From Archilochus colubris (taxonomy: Eukaryota; Chordata; Aves; Apodiformes; Trochilidae): a stretch of 64,000 bases of DNA. Positions 10,153 through 23,539 of this stretch are shown piece after piece. Position numbers and translations under genes: made by a program. The notes beneath the pieces are model-generated. The model did not search any database and had not been told where the DNA came from. It was given only the letters and a program-made list of their open reading frames with translations. Location: NCBI GenBank assembly GCA_023079485.1, contig CM041092.1, positions 10,739,127 through 10,803,126 of the forward strand, written 5' to 3'. The first letter of the stretch is position 1. Every line of letters begins with the position of its first letter.

Positions 10153-12229
10153 AAAGCAAGTAAATGGAGAGAGCAAAATGGAAACAGGTGTGCTGTGTCT
10201 GGCATGTCTTGAAATAGCATAAAAACTTTATTTATGAGTACATGAGGATTTTCACCAGAGGGGACTGTATAGAACAGGGGTAATTATCATACACAGTACT
10301 GCTGCTTTAGGAGAAAAAGTTGACTGATGGAAATACCCTCAATGTAAAAGGGAGCAGAGGATCAGGAAGGTGGGTGACTGCAGTTTTACCAGCCATACAC
10401 TGGAAGTCAGACTTCAAAGGTTTTATTGGAGGTGCTCAGTTTGAAAAAAAATGCATTTCAAAGTTTCATGTCTCCTATCAAAGTACATCAGAGAGACAGT
10501 ATCTCTATATCAAAGCTTCTGAGCTATGATGGAGCCTCAAAGTCTCTGAGGTTTCGTGTTGTGGTGCTGCAGAATGCTGTTTTCTTGACTGAAATAATCT
10601 GAATAATTGACTGCTACAGTCTCTGAACTCATGCTCTCTTTATGAAATGGTACTGTGCAGCTGAAAATCCAGTGCATTTGTGTCTACAGTGAGGTGAAAT
10701 GCATCTACAGAAATGCTCTTTGAACATGTGACTTGTCCCCTACAGTTTGTCTGGGCTAGGTGACACTCTTCATCAACATCCTGGGGCTGGCATTTTGTCA
10801 GGATGTCACATTTCAGCTGTACTTTCTGTTGAAGTAAGGAATGATCACCACTGGATAAGGAATCCAGTGCTTCAGAACAGCTTCTTGCAGGGAGTGAGGA
10901 AACTGTCCTTATGTTTTGGTTGTCCCTGCATTGTTAGATAACTCTCCTGCTTAGGTAGTCAGAATTACTGGTACTTCAAAGTAATGTTTTCATTTGCACA
11001 TATTTGCAGTGGATTTTAGAAAGAAATATTACTCAGGGAAGTAAATACTGCAGTTTTCTCCTTTAATGGAAAGAACTGAATGAGGATTAGAACATTTTTT
11101 TTTTTGTTATCCTTATTATATACCCTATGGTACATGGAAGGTTGCATTGCACGATAGTCAGTTTAGGCTTTTCCTTGGCAGCCAAACCTGTTGGCTTTGG
11201 CACTTGGAGAACAATGTGTGGCTGCTCTCCCACAGGGAGATGCTTTCATGCAAGCTGTTAAGTAACTAACTTGGTGTGCACAATATTTACTTTATGTAAG
11301 TTTCAGTTTTCTTAGATTGATTTTTCTCTATTTCACTAATTAGGAACACAGACAGAAAAAAACAAAAAACAAAACAAAGGGAGGAGATGGCATCATTAGA
11401 GGTACAGACTAGAACTGAGAAATAACAAATTAATGATGAATATCAGGAAGTTCTGTTCAACAGAGGAACTGTGGATTAGTATCACAGAAAGAGTTTGAGG
11501 CAGATTTAAACAGAGAGCAACAATGAAAGTGGTTGCTGTACTCAGCAGCTCAATGCCAAAATCCATCTTTTTCCTCAAACATTGCAAAGCCAGCTTTGTC
11601 ATGCCTGCAGGTGTCACGTCCTCCAGCAGCAGTGCCTTTGACCAACCTTGGAGATGCATTTAATGGGCTCTGGAGATAATCTTCTGGAGTCATCCTCAGC
11701 TAAAAGAAGGTTGGATCTGTCAGGAAGGAGAGCAAGTCAAAGCAAATGGACCTAGCTCACATTAATGGGCTTAGATCTTGCAAAGCCATTTTTTATTGCT
11801 TTAGCATGACTTTGCTCCTCTTCTGTTCAGTAACTAAATCCACTATGGAAGTGTGTATACTGGGTCTGTTCTTAGCCATTTCACCAACTGGTTGTGGGCT
11901 GCTGTGAGTTTTGGTGGTAAACACTGTTTCTCATGTATGGAAAATTTTCCAGAGGTATCTCACAATATCATTTGTTTCTAGGGAGTTGGATAGTAAAAAA
12001 TTCTCTGTCTAGAGTGAGACATGTCACACTATAAGCCCATCTTAGTTTGGGCCACTGGCCCACAAACTGTTCAATGTAAGTAAGACATAAACCTGTAGAA
12101 TGCCATGTATTTGTCTTTTTGGAAACGAAATTAACTCTCATTAATTAAATTAACTCTTATTGCCAAAGGACAAAAAGAGATGGTAGTTTGCTGATCTCCT
12201 GGTGTCAAATAAGTTTTCAAGTAAATAAT

Positions 12230-12262
12230 TAGTATATAATATATATAATATATAACAAATAA
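12230..12262. repeat. TA-rich simple repeat
   Basis: Imperfect TATAATATA stretch followed by AATAATTAATAAATAAG. Low-complexity sequence only. Confidence 0.8.
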
Positions 12263-13160
12263 TTAATAAATAAGTAAAGTCTGGTTTCAGGAACACGCCT
12301 GCCTGATAAAACAAGTAGCAGATTTGGCCAGGAAGGGCAGATTAAAAGTACACTTTTGTGTGTAACTGGTTCACAGGACAGACAAACTGACACTCACTGA
12401 AAGTAGCTTGCCACATTAGACCCAGCTGATAGGAAGGTCCTTTACCTGTTAGAAGTATCTCTTTTTACCTGGGTCCTCTGTGTTTGGGGAGGTTAACACA
12501 GCATTGCTTGTCCAAGGCAGTTCAGCCATCAGTGTACAAGAGAAGGGAAGTGGGGAGTGGGGTGTTAGGTCCACTTCTCCACCATCAGAAAAAGTCAAAT
12601 TCGAACACCAGGATCAGAATAATCAGAGATTAGTAAGGTATTAAGGCAAAGGAAAAATTAAATCCTTCTCAAAAGAAGACCTTCATCTTCAGGCATACCT
12701 ATGCAGCATTTGTGCTCTATTCTAGTGTTTCATCTAGGGATTGCAATGTATTCAGTTATTCCAGGGTTAATTTGACATTAGCACTTAGAAGTCAGAATCT
12801 GAGCAGCATTATGAGGAATGTCACAATCACAACATTTCTAAGATTAGTCTCATTCCTTTCATTTTGCATTTTAGCTATCAACATCAATGTGCTGCTCTTT
12901 GAAACCAGGAACATCAATACTAGTTTCTTCATATCATTTTTATGACAAAATTAGCTCTTTGACTATTTTTCTTTTACAAACATGACTGACCTGGTAGGAG
13001 TTTATTAAGAGTTTTATTAATAGTTTGATTTTATATTTTTCTTATTTTAAACACTTGTCAGAGTGTGGGATACGTTCCTGGGATGAATGTTACAGGTTTT
13101 TTTACCTGTGAAATCTCAAAATAAATGGTAACTGTAACAGATAAACAAAAGATGATATTC

Positions 13161-13381
13161 ATAAGAATTACAGCTTGATAGAGGGGTCTGCTCCTTTAGT
13201 TGTGAATCTTTCTCCATTTAATTCAAACCATTTTCAGTCTTATTAAATCAGAGCCAAATGGATGTGTGGTGTTCCAAGCACTGAAACATGATGAAACTTT
13301 TCAAGTGGATGCAGTCAGAAACTTTACCTTTAGATAGGATGGGAGGAAAAAGGAACCTGTGTAGTACCTTAAGGGCATACC
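13161..13381 (+). repeat. 221-bp direct duplication, copy B
   Basis: Second copy of the unit at 9932-10152, start-to-start distance 3,229 bp, in the same intron. About 99 percent identical by eye, which implies a recent origin or gene conversion. The sequence resumes unrelated to copy A immediately on both sides (GATGATATTC before, CATTTTTTAGG after). Confidence 0.95.
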
Positions 13382-16300
13382 CATTTTTTAGGGGTAGGTT
13401 AGATGGTGTATAGTTAGAAGGCATTGATTTTAATATGAGAGTTCTTTGTTTGAAATTACAGGTTGGAGTTTTTAAGAAAAAATATTTTAGGGAAGCTGTA
13501 GCAGCCATTACAGTGGAGTTAGACCTGTAAGGACTGAGTAGATCAAACTTAGTGAACTTTTTAGAGCAGGAACCATTTTGTTTTACATTTTCATAGTATT
13601 TGGCACAGCAGTGCGCTGTGCTAGTGTCCTGCTATGTGACTCTTGAATAGAAAATCCAGATTAAAAGTTTTGCATGGTTACAAGACATGTTTTAGAAGAT
13701 GACAGTGAAAGGGATTTGGAAACTCATCCTTACTAACTTGGAGAATTGAGGTGCACAGTGAATATGCATCAAAACTGCTGACCTTGTTATTTTTAAACCA
13801 TCCTCCTCTGCTTTTCTTAGCTGTATTTAGTATTATGTGACTATATAGATTGAAGAAGAGCTACGGAATACAGGCTCAGGTAGCAGTGACAGTGTAGCTT
13901 AGGAAAGGCCCAGAGTTTGTATAGCTTTGTGTAAGATTGCTTTTTTTTTTTTTTCCCCTAAGTATCTTGGCAGCATAAAGACTTGGCAATCTTGTTAGCA
14001 GTAATGCCTTAACAACTTTCTTGTGACTTAACAGAACTCCTAAATCTTCCTATCAGTTCTGCAAGTCTGTGTCTATCAGTCTAACCAGGATCTGCCACAA
14101 CTCTTTTGATTTCTTTTTGATTAAATTTGAGCAAAAATTTGGTGTGTAAATATCACAAATCTACATATTGCTGAAAGTAGATGGATTCTGCAGGTTAAAG
14201 ATGCTTCTTCAGAAAGTTTAAGGCTAGGAAGACGGTCTGAGCTCTTACTAACTTGCTCTCCATAGTCCCCTTTATTCAGCCCTTTTGAGGGCTTAGGATT
14301 GTTTTGTTTCTCTTTTTAGTACTCCTCCTCCTGCTGCTGTTTGTTGGTTTATTATCCTGTTCAGAAAAGAGGTACAACCATGTGTCTGTCTCAGCATCAG
14401 TGAGATGGAGGTCACCTTCCTATTGCTCTGCTTACTGGAGGTCATGGGTCCTCTTCCTACCTCACAACAGCAGAGCTCATGTTTGCTGCTTCTGTATTAA
14501 ATCTTTAAACCTTTGGAAGACAGGGCATCCCCTCTGCCCACAGCTGCTTTACATTTCACTAAATTAAACCCCATTTTCCTTAAGAGAATAGGATTCAGTT
14601 TAACAAGTAAATGAAATGGTTTATGAGGCTGCCCTGCTTTTTCTCTCTTCCTGTCCTTTCATTTTCCAACTTTCTTTCTATCATCTGTAAATTTATCAAT
14701 ATTAAGTTACTTCTATATCACAGATTAAAATATTTAATAACTTTGATCCTAGTCTGATTTCTGGGAAATATATCAGAAACATACCAAGGGATGATTTCCT
14801 ATGGTCAGCTTCTTCATGAGATCTAAAGATAAATAAAATAAAATAAATTTTGGCAGCTCTTACTCTTCCTAACATGAATGTCACTCATATATTAGTATAG
14901 CATTAATTAGAACCGGAATAATCTGAGATAACATAAATATTCCAGTAAAGACTAAAAAAATTATATTTACACAGATATATTTCCCAGTTCAATGTGTAAT
15001 CTCATGAATCATGAAAGTATGTTCCTCATGTGGCTTTCCTTAAAATTCTCTCCTTTAGCAATAATTAAATTTGACAGTTTTCTTCTCTGAAACTCATGTG
15101 AGTTTTCTCATTACTTTGCCTGTTGCCATTGTACCTGTAGTCAACATTTTCCAGGACAAACTACTTGCCATTTTTAAATAGCTGTGACACTAGCCCATAT
15201 TTCCACTTTCCTAGATAGTGTGTGATTTATTAGAAAATTAACATCAGTGGGCCAATGATTTCCTTAACAAACTTGCTATGGCTCCTGGGCATAATTTCTC
15301 ATGGCCTGCTATTTATTAGTATTGCCTAAATCCTCCATAGTACTTCTTCATCCAAGCAGATACAAATTATAAATACACAGACTTCAGTTTACATCACAGA
15401 CAGGAGTCAGGAGATTGGCCAGCTGAATGCCAGGGCAGGGAATTAGACACAGGAGCTGTTTTTTGTTGGTTTGTGTATTTGTTTTATATCTGAAGTTGAC
15501 TTTTTGTGGAGTTTCATGGAAAGAATGCAGAAGCCTAGAGATATTTTAAACTGGCTTGCACTATTTTTGAGTAAGTCCAAAGGTCCTTTAATAGCTCAAA
15601 ATGCAAGGGAAAGGCTTCATGTTTATAAACCAGAACCTCCAGTGCCAGGATTCAGAATACCCAACTGGAGCAACCAGGCTGAGATTTCTGGCAGTTACAA
15701 GAAAATCAGCCTGTTTCAGGTCATGATGGGTTTTTGTAGAGGAAATACCACATACTTCATTGAAAGCTATTTGGCCTTCCAGCCCCAGGAAATGACTGTA
15801 GCTCTAGATCACAGAACACAGCCCTATAGGGTAGTTTCCTGTCCTTAGGAAATCTCATAAAGTTTTGCATGTTTGTGAGGTTGGGGGGACAGGGATTTGG
15901 TCTTCTAAGAAAATGAGGTTTCTACAGCCATGTGTTCTCCCAGCCACCCCCTACACCCCTGACTTAGCCTGGCTAATAATTTTTTTTAATCATTGTCTAA
16001 TTTCACAAATTTCACATTAAGTCTTAGTAGGCCACAGCTGCATGAAAACTAGTGGCTAATAAAGGAGAATGACCCAAATTGTCACTCCTCCACCAAGGGC
16101 AGAAAACCATGTGGTACCCACAAGCTCATGTGGGTATTTTGTCTGTGCTCTTCCTGTGTAGTTGCTGAGGAGTATGAAGAAGTGGAGGGAAACAGGACAG
16201 ATATTATTGCTGCATGAGGTGGAAGTCAGGAGAAAAAGGATGCAGACCTTGAAAAAACAGATTTCCTTCACCCTGCTCCTCAGAAAATAACTTCATGAGG

Positions 16301-18713
16301 ACTCTGCTTCCAGTGGAATCAGCCTAATGCAGCTTCAGTCAGACCCCTGCAATGCAACTTGGCCAGGGATAGATTATAAAAGCAAAACTAGAAGAGCACT
16401 GAATGCACATAATAAGTTGAGGATCATCATGAGAAAACCCTAGGATTTGGTTCTAGATTTTGGTGGAAGTGTGGGGAATGACTTATTGTTACGGTGAGAT
16501 GTTTCTGTTTGTATATGCTGCAAAAGGAAGTGTTTCTCATGAGGTGATAACTTCTGTTCCTGGAGCACGCTGTATGGACAGCCCTGCAGCAGTGTGAGTG
16601 GTGAGGACTGACCCCATATCACTCCAGTTTTCAACGAGCTGGTTTACATGCAGGTGTGGAAGGGCTTTTAAGCAGGTAGAAAACTCCAGCAAAAAATAAA
16701 GTAAATGTTGCCTTGTTCCAGTCCCTTGATAACCCAGTTATCATTACAAGCCTAACTCCTTCCCTGCAGTATGGTGGCCAGAGATCTCCTTCATATGTAT
16801 GTCTTTGTTCTATAGTTCATGTGCTTTCATAATAGCATTTTTAGATTCTAAAGTGTGATCTTTTCTAGTCATCTTGTATAGATTTGTACAAATTCTTGGA
16901 CTGGAAGTTATCTTTGGGTTGCTTTCCAGTTGTCTCCTTAAACAGAAGAGACATGAATTTTTTTGCTAGATGCCTGCAAGAATATTTTTCTAGTGTCCCT
17001 CCTCCATTTGGAATGGAAATGCAGCACATGACATTTTTGGCTCAGACACATGGAGATGAGTTGCCTCAGGGCAGGCACGTGGCTTTTCTTTTTACCCTGT
17101 GGCTGGCTGAACTAAGTACATGTGAGTGAGGGGTCATTTCTCTTCTGAAATAGCCTTTGCACTGTTTGTGAGAAGAAAACTGTTATTTAGAGCTTCTTGA
17201 TTTTTTGGAGGTGAGGAGGTGAGAAAAATTCTTATTTTTCTAACCTTTGTTTGTGTTGGGCAACCCAAATTTGTTTGGAACCATTTGAAATTTTTAATGG
17301 GATCCAATTTTACAATGAGGGAAAATCTGAATGCCAAAAGCATAATTGCTTTGTCAAAACTGAGGTAAAGTCCCAAAGTTCTTCTGTTAAAGGGGATACA
17401 GGACCTTTCAAAGTCTTTTTGAAGGACCAGTGTCACCTGTGTCTGTGCCATCTCCCACATTACCAGGAATGGACTTAATGGGGGGCCTGGGATCAGGCAG
17501 AAGGCAACCTCCAGTTCACATAGCAAAAAGGTGGCAGATAACAAGAGATGCTGGAGTTTATCCTTACATCTCAGGACATGGGAGAAATGCCTAAATTAGA
17601 TAATCTATCCCATTTTGCCATTAATTAGGAGAGACTGTGAGAAAGGTAAGTGGAGGAAGAGGAGAAGGTATTACTGCCACTGAAGTAAGGGAGTTGTGAA
17701 GGCACCCTGGACAAACTAACAGCAAGGGGTAGGAGTGAACAGTGTCTCAAGCTGTTTAAGAGACAGGCAAGGCTGTCCAGTAGAAGGAGAAAGTAAGTCC
17801 ACACTTTACCATCACTTAATGAGGGATATTTGGAAGGGGAAAGTCTGCAGGGTTTTACTTCGGATTCTCCCTAGAGAGCCAAGTACTTCATTGTTCCAAG
17901 CAATGCAAGCAAGCATAAGGAATGAGATAAACCACAGTTCTCCTCCCTCATCCCCCAACTACTGGGAACAGCTTCTGTTTTGGTTCACAGAGTTTTATTT
18001 TTTAAGAGGAAATGTATTTCCCTTGGGTCATACCAAGCTTCCCTTGGTTACTACAGAGCTTATGTCGCATCCTGTATATGCAACCCAAAGAAGTAAAATT
18101 TTTTGGTTAAAAAGAGATGGATTTTTTGCAGTGACAAATTTCATTACCACTGATACATTGGACTTTCTAACAGAAGTTCCACAGTATCATACAATTGTTC
18201 TCTGAGCAATTAAAGCAAAAACAAAATGGCTCTCACTGTCATTTTTAAACTTGGACACTAAGTTGAAGTTCTGCTTTCACACATGGATGCTCATGGGAGT
18301 GCTAGACATAAGGCTGAATCAAATACTGCAGGTGGTCACTTGACAGAAGTCCTTTTATTTACAGATCTACACTGATGCACTTTTGGGAAAAAGGTCATCA
18401 GAATGAAGACTTCTTATCCCTGCTGTAAGATTCTACCCTCACCCAGTAACCACTTTAGGGCTGTAGGGGCAGCTTTGCATATCCTAGGAAACAGCAGTAA
18501 GATTCAGTTATCTAGCAATGTGGTTTGATTTTATTTATCAACAATAAGGTTCCAATTCTAATAGTGAATTCATGAGGACAGAACATCTTTTTCTAGCAGT
18601 GATCACCTATAATAAATGATTCGATCATTTGATGTGTTCTGTTCCTTAAAATGACTAAAGTTTTTGTGAACTGCAACACAGCATCCATTTGCTCTCTCCT
18701 TCCTTTGTATTAG

Positions 18714-18830
18714 GGACTCAGTGTTCACTTACCATTGAGAAGGCCACGCCTGAAGATGGGGGCGAATACAAATGCATAGCTGAGAATGCAGCAGGAAAAG
18801 CTGAATGTGCTTGCAAAGTGCTGGTAGAAG
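18714..18830 (+). CDS. MYLK: MYLK exon: second half of an Ig domain (Ig7 of the long form)
   Basis: A 117-bp, phase 1-1 exon. It completes Gly and reads TQCSLTIEKATPEDGGEYKC, then IAENAAGKAECACKVLVE: the E, F and G strands of the Ig domain begun at the end of 8133-9022. The F-strand Cys in EYKC pairs with the B-strand Cys of LVLQC, so this domain keeps the full disulfide pair. The acceptor is TATTAG/GGAC and the donor GTAAGT. It matches chicken closely (residues about 200-238 of the short form). Skipping would keep the frame but break the Ig fold. Confidence 0.96.
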
Positions 18831-20454
18831 GTAAGTACTTTGTTGGAAATGCAAAATCCCTTCCATAGAACTTCCTTCCTCCCCATTTATATGCCCATAA
18901 CAACCTTTGTGAACCACCTACACAAAAAAAAGGACCCTCTTCTCTCCTGCACTTTTTGTTCAATCTTGGTCAATTCAATGTCTGCTATAAGGGAACATGA
19001 TCAGACAGACAATATAGAGTCAAGGGCTCTGGCTGCTTTGTGGAATAATCAATATTCTGCTGCTGCCCACTCTACTTCTAGAAGGATTTAAAAGCAATAA
19101 TTTGAACCCTAACTGCTCAATATTTGGCATCAGAATTGATATTGTTACCTTGACACTGGCTGCCTCACCTGCTCTTTCCCGTTCTTCACTGGCATGCTGC
19201 TTTGTATGGCTGAGAAGAGTTTTTCAAAGACTGGAACCACAGAAAATCCAGCTATTTAGGAGAGTGTCCATTTGATATCTCATGTCTGTGACAGGCAGAG
19301 AGGATAACTTTTCTTTTAAAATTAGAATTGTCATCTAAAACAACTGTTAAAATTTCTCCCTTCTACTCAGTCTGCTGTCAGCTTCCCAGATACTGATATT
19401 TAGACTTAAAAAGCAACCATAAATATCATCATATTCCTTTTGACCCCATGGACTCCAATGAGATTGGAGAAATATTTGACATCAGTTGTCAAATTAGCTC
19501 AGGGATAAATTTGTAAGAGCTGAGTGTCTGAATTCAGATGTAGCACAACCTTCCACTCTGAATTATTTGAACACATTCTGTCTTCCCCTGTTAAGTTTTC
19601 TAAAAACTTAGAGAATCCAGATTCCATGCTGTGACACCTATAAATAGCTGGCTGAAAAAGGTGGTTCCATAACACTTACATTTTCTTTTCTCTGGTAACC
19701 AAATTTCAAACAGCAATCTCATGCACATATTCTCTGAAAGCTGAATATTTGAAAGCTATAAATGGATACACTTATTGCTGAGATCATAATCCAGATTTGG
19801 GATCTTTCTTCCAGAGAGAAAAGTCAGGATCAAACGAACTAACACATAGAGCTCATTAGAATTTATATTATATGACATGCTCTGTCTGAGATAACATTTT
19901 GGAAAAGAAGTTGCTCCTTCTTGTTTTGTGTGTCTATGTCATATGGGATGCACAAGGAGAGAGCTTGTATTGACTCTCAGCTGTCAGGGGACCTACAGTC
20001 CTGAGTAGCTGCTGGATATGGGCAACACAGTCTTCAGAAAAACAAAATCCATCAAACTGGAGTCCTGTGGTGGCCTTTTGGTATTTTTCTTTAGGAATGA
20101 TCTAGTGTCTAATAGTATTGTCTGGGAAAGATTTAAACATACTGAAGAAATGCTCCTTTTCAAAATTGTAATGTATTCTCCTTAAAAAATAGATCTTTCA
20201 TCTCAGAAGGTGCCTCTTATCTGTTTGCTTTCTCAGGTACAGTGCAGGTGTTTCACAGAGGGCTTCTCCTTCTGCTCTCCCTTTTAGAATGTGACATTCT
20301 CCAGCAAGTCTGAGCAGAGAATCTTAAACACCAAAAGGACAACAATTTCCTCTAACATTCCCACAAGATCCAAACTAAACTGTAGTTAATAGGCAGCTTT
20401 TTCACTGATGATTTTAAAATAGGATTTGTATTTTATTACTTGTTTTGATTGCAG
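18831..20454 (+). other. MYLK: Intron of 1.6 kb
   Basis: Donor GTAAGT, acceptor GATTGCAG at 20447-20454. AT-rich unique sequence; no repeat, RNA gene or other gene recognised. Confidence 0.85.
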
Positions 20455-20541
20455 ATGCCTCATCTGCAAAGGCCTCAAAGCCTACTGAGAAGAAGACCAA
20501 GAAGCCTAAAACCACACTTCCCCCTGTGCTGCCAACAGAAA
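20455..20541 (+). CDS. MYLK: MYLK exon: Lys/Pro-rich linker, first part
   Basis: An 87-bp, phase 1-1 exon reading DASSAKASKPTEKKTKKPK then TTLPPVLPTE. It is a flexible, strongly basic linker between two Ig domains, with no fold expected. Chicken has nearly the same sequence (EKKTKKPKTTLPPVL). The acceptor is TTGCAG/ATGCC and the donor AA/AGTAAGT read as A then GTAAGT. Together with the next exon it forms the KPA-like proline/lysine segment of smooth-muscle MLCK. Because it is symmetric in phase, an isoform lacking it would remain in frame. Confidence 0.95.
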
Positions 20542-22854
20542 GTAAGTGACAGTGATTTTTAATTATTTCCTCTTCACTGGCAACAAAAGAGTGGCTTGGG
20601 ATTCTGTGGTCATTCCCTTCTGCTTGCAGGCACAGTATCAGAACCTTGTGCTGTTTCTTTAACCCTTGCACATAAGTCATGTGAAATGAGTTTTTGCCTT
20701 CTGGGGATTCAAAGTCAGTGCTGAAACTCTGCATTCAGACCTAGCCCACTCTATTTTCAGTTTTCCATACTAGTGAAATAAGTTTATGACACGGATTTAT
20801 TTCCGTCTGCCTCCCAAAGAGCACAGAAATAGTTTACTTCAAATAGTTTACTTCAAGGTATATTGTGTCCTGTGTAAACTATATACTGTCTTACCAGTGG
20901 TAGGCAACAGATCTTGACTGAAATGTCCTGTAGCATTATCTGTTTTTGTTTAGTTTGGTTTGGGGTTTTTTGTTTTTTTTTTTGATTTGGTGAATTTTAG
21001 ATTCCTTGTTTTAAGCCAAAATGATTTACTTGATTTTGTTGCTTTCTGAAATAACAGATCAGCTATAAATTCCCATGTGTTTTCCTTTGCATACTTGCAT
21101 TTGATTAAGAGGAAACTTTAAGTGGTAAAGAGAGGACAATAATGTCATTTGAGAGATTCCCAGTATGACTACCACTTCTGAAATTTAAGTGTCCATGGGA
21201 CACAAATATCTTTTTAAATCAAACACAGGACTTCAGAAGTTGTCTATCTAGGATCCACCATATGAGTTCATAAAGAAGATGTAAAGACATGATTCTTGGA
21301 ACGTTTTCAGCAAGACTCAGTGCAGTTTTGTCCTGATTGATGATCATGGGTAAAATCTGTGCTTGTGGAACTGTTGACTTGCAGAGAGCTGTGCCCTGAG
21401 CTACAGCTATTTCTTGGTTGCTGGCTGAATATCTTAACTTTCCTCCAGCCAGTCCTTTGGGGTGTGGGAACAGTCACACTGACATGCTCCACCCCAGCAC
21501 CTGAACTTCAAATGCTATAAGCAATCTTAGCAATTAAGAATAATAATCTTTTCTTGAACAGTAGAAGAGAAAGTTTAAAAGCCATTTGAAGCTCCATGGG
21601 ATAGTACTCTGAATAGTGTTTTCTGTGCACACAAATGCATACATTTCCTCTCATCCTCCGAGCAGTGTTATTAATTGCAGCTTTCCCAGGAGGAACTGTG
21701 ACTTGGAAACTAAGTCTAAATATGCAGAGATATGACCTGATCCACATCCTGCTTAAAGCACTGCTTGTCTTGCTGTAGATTTTCATGGAAATTTGATTCT
21801 CTCTTCAGATAAATTGTAAATGAACCTTGGTTTTTGCCCTAGTTGAAACCTTCAGGAAAATAATTAACTTTTAGCTTCTGAAAATCAATACATTTCCTTT
21901 TGTGAAAGAGAATGAATGTTGCCAATATGTCAATTTGTAGAATTCATCTCACTGTTAGACTAGTTGCTGACCCGGATCATTTGACTTCTCATTGTGACAA
22001 TGTTATTTTGTTACTGGAAGCTTGGGTCTTGTAAGCTGCAGAAATAGAATAGTAAGTAAAAGTTTGGGCATTACCTCCTTTGGAATGCAATACAAACTAG
22101 ACCCTGGTTTAGGAAAAACATTTACTCAGAAAAATACCATGAAGGCAGCTTTCTCAAGTTCAGTGTTTAACACTAATCTCTGAATGGATACTTGTAGTCC
22201 TTATGTGCAGAACGATTGCTCACATGCTAGCAAATGAGGAGAATTATGATGTATTTCTCTTTGCTTACTATTAATATTCTGTCACCAGAATATAGTAGTA
22301 ATTATGAGTCTACAGAATGCAACTCAGTAATTATAATTAGAAAAAATAATGTTTCTGAGAACAATAAAGAGTTGCAGCTTTGCATCTGAGTGAAATAAAC
22401 CCTAAGGAAGAATGGAAGAAGGACACCTTGTTTTTTAATGTTGGAATTGGTTCATTCTTCACAAACTGTGCTGACTTTGGCTGAGGCACTTGCATCTTTC
22501 CTACGTGGATGTGAAATGAAAATTAGAATAATAAAGTGTTACGTTTCTTCTGTGTAGATATAAAAGACTAAAAGAACCAGTGGAAAGTTGGAACCTTTCA
22601 TTATTTATCATACTGCATGCTCTATGCTATGGCAGAAAAACCAGTAGATAAAATAAGGGTCTTCTAGTTTGACATAACCCTGCAGCAGTGCTAAGCTAAG
22701 AATTCTCATCACTTAAGCATTTCTCTACGGAGCTTTGAAAGCATCTGCTCTGAAGGGTTTTGGGCACCCTATTCCCATTGAAATCAGACTCTTTTAAAAG
22801 AAAATCCATTACTATTCCACACTTCCAAGTATAGGTTGGAGACTGACCTATTAG

Positions 22855-23539
22855 GGGAGCTGTGTAGAGGAAAAGGATCTGGGGATCCTAGTGGACAGAA
22901 GGATGACCACAATCCATCAATGTGTCCTTGAGACCAAGAAGGACAGTGGCCTCCTGGGTGTATTAGAAGTTGTGTGGGTAGTAGGTTGAGAGAGGTTCTC
23001 CTCCTCCTCTACTCTGCCCTGGTGAGGCCACATCTGGAATATTGTGTCCAGTTTTGGACTCCTCAGTTCAAGAAGGACAGGGAACTGCTTGAGAGAGTCC
23101 AATGCAGAGCCACAAAGATGACTGAGGGAGTGTAATATCTGCCTTATGAGGAAAGGCAGAGGAAGCTGGGTCTCTTCAGCTTGGAGGAGACAGAGGGGCA
23201 ACCTCAGTAATGTTTATAAATATGTAAAGGGCAAGTGTCAGGAGGATGGAGCCAGGCTCTTATCAGTGATGACCAATGATAGGACAGGGGATAATGAGTG
23301 CAAGTTGGAGCAAAGGAGGTTCCATGTAAACATAAAGAAAAGTTTTTTCACCCTGAGGGTAATAGAGCACTGGCACAGGCTGCCCAGAGAGGCTTTGGGA
23401 TCTCCTTCTCTGGAGACATTCAAACCCACCTGGACACCTTCCTGTGTGCCCTGCACTAGGGGATCTTGCCCTGGCAGGGGTTGGACTCAATGATCTCTTG
23501 AGGTCCCTTCCAACCCCTGACATTCTGTAATTCTGTGAT
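22855..23539 (+). repeat. CR1 LINE 3' portion, well preserved
   Basis: About 685 bp in sense orientation. It begins near the end of CR1 ORF2 (GATCTGGGGATCCTAGTGGA), continues through the 3' region (GGCCACATCTGGAATATTGTG, GTTTATAAATATGTAAAGGG, AGGCTGCCCAGAGAGG) and ends with GAGGTCCCTTCCAACC and two octamer-like units ATTCTGTA and ATTCTGTG. It is closer to the family consensus than the other copies here, so probably younger. It is 5'-truncated and cannot move by itself. Open frames on both strands inside it are shadows. Confidence 0.95.

Larger units (their letters stand above)
9023..18713 (+). other. MYLK: Intron of 9.7 kb splitting an Ig domain
   Basis: Donor GTAAAT; acceptor TTTGTATTAG at 18704-18713 behind a CTCTCTCCTTCCTTT tract. 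It holds both copies of a 221-bp direct duplication (9932-10152 and 13161-13381), a TA-rich stretch (about 12230-12262) and a T15 run near 13941. Open frames such as 15471-15848 and 17134-17544 show no recognisable domain. I see nothing else in the remaining sequence. Confidence 0.85.

Noticed and set aside
15471..15848. 125-codon + strand open frame
   Set aside because: No recognisable domain, AT-rich intronic surroundings and no splice sites that would join it to MYLK.
17134..17544. 136-codon - strand open frame
   Set aside because: No similarity recognised and composition of random intron sequence; overlaps another open frame on the opposite strand.
22847..22856. CArG-like CCTATTAGGG
   Set aside because: The sixth core base is G, so it breaks the A/T-only core, and it sits at the start of a CR1 element.
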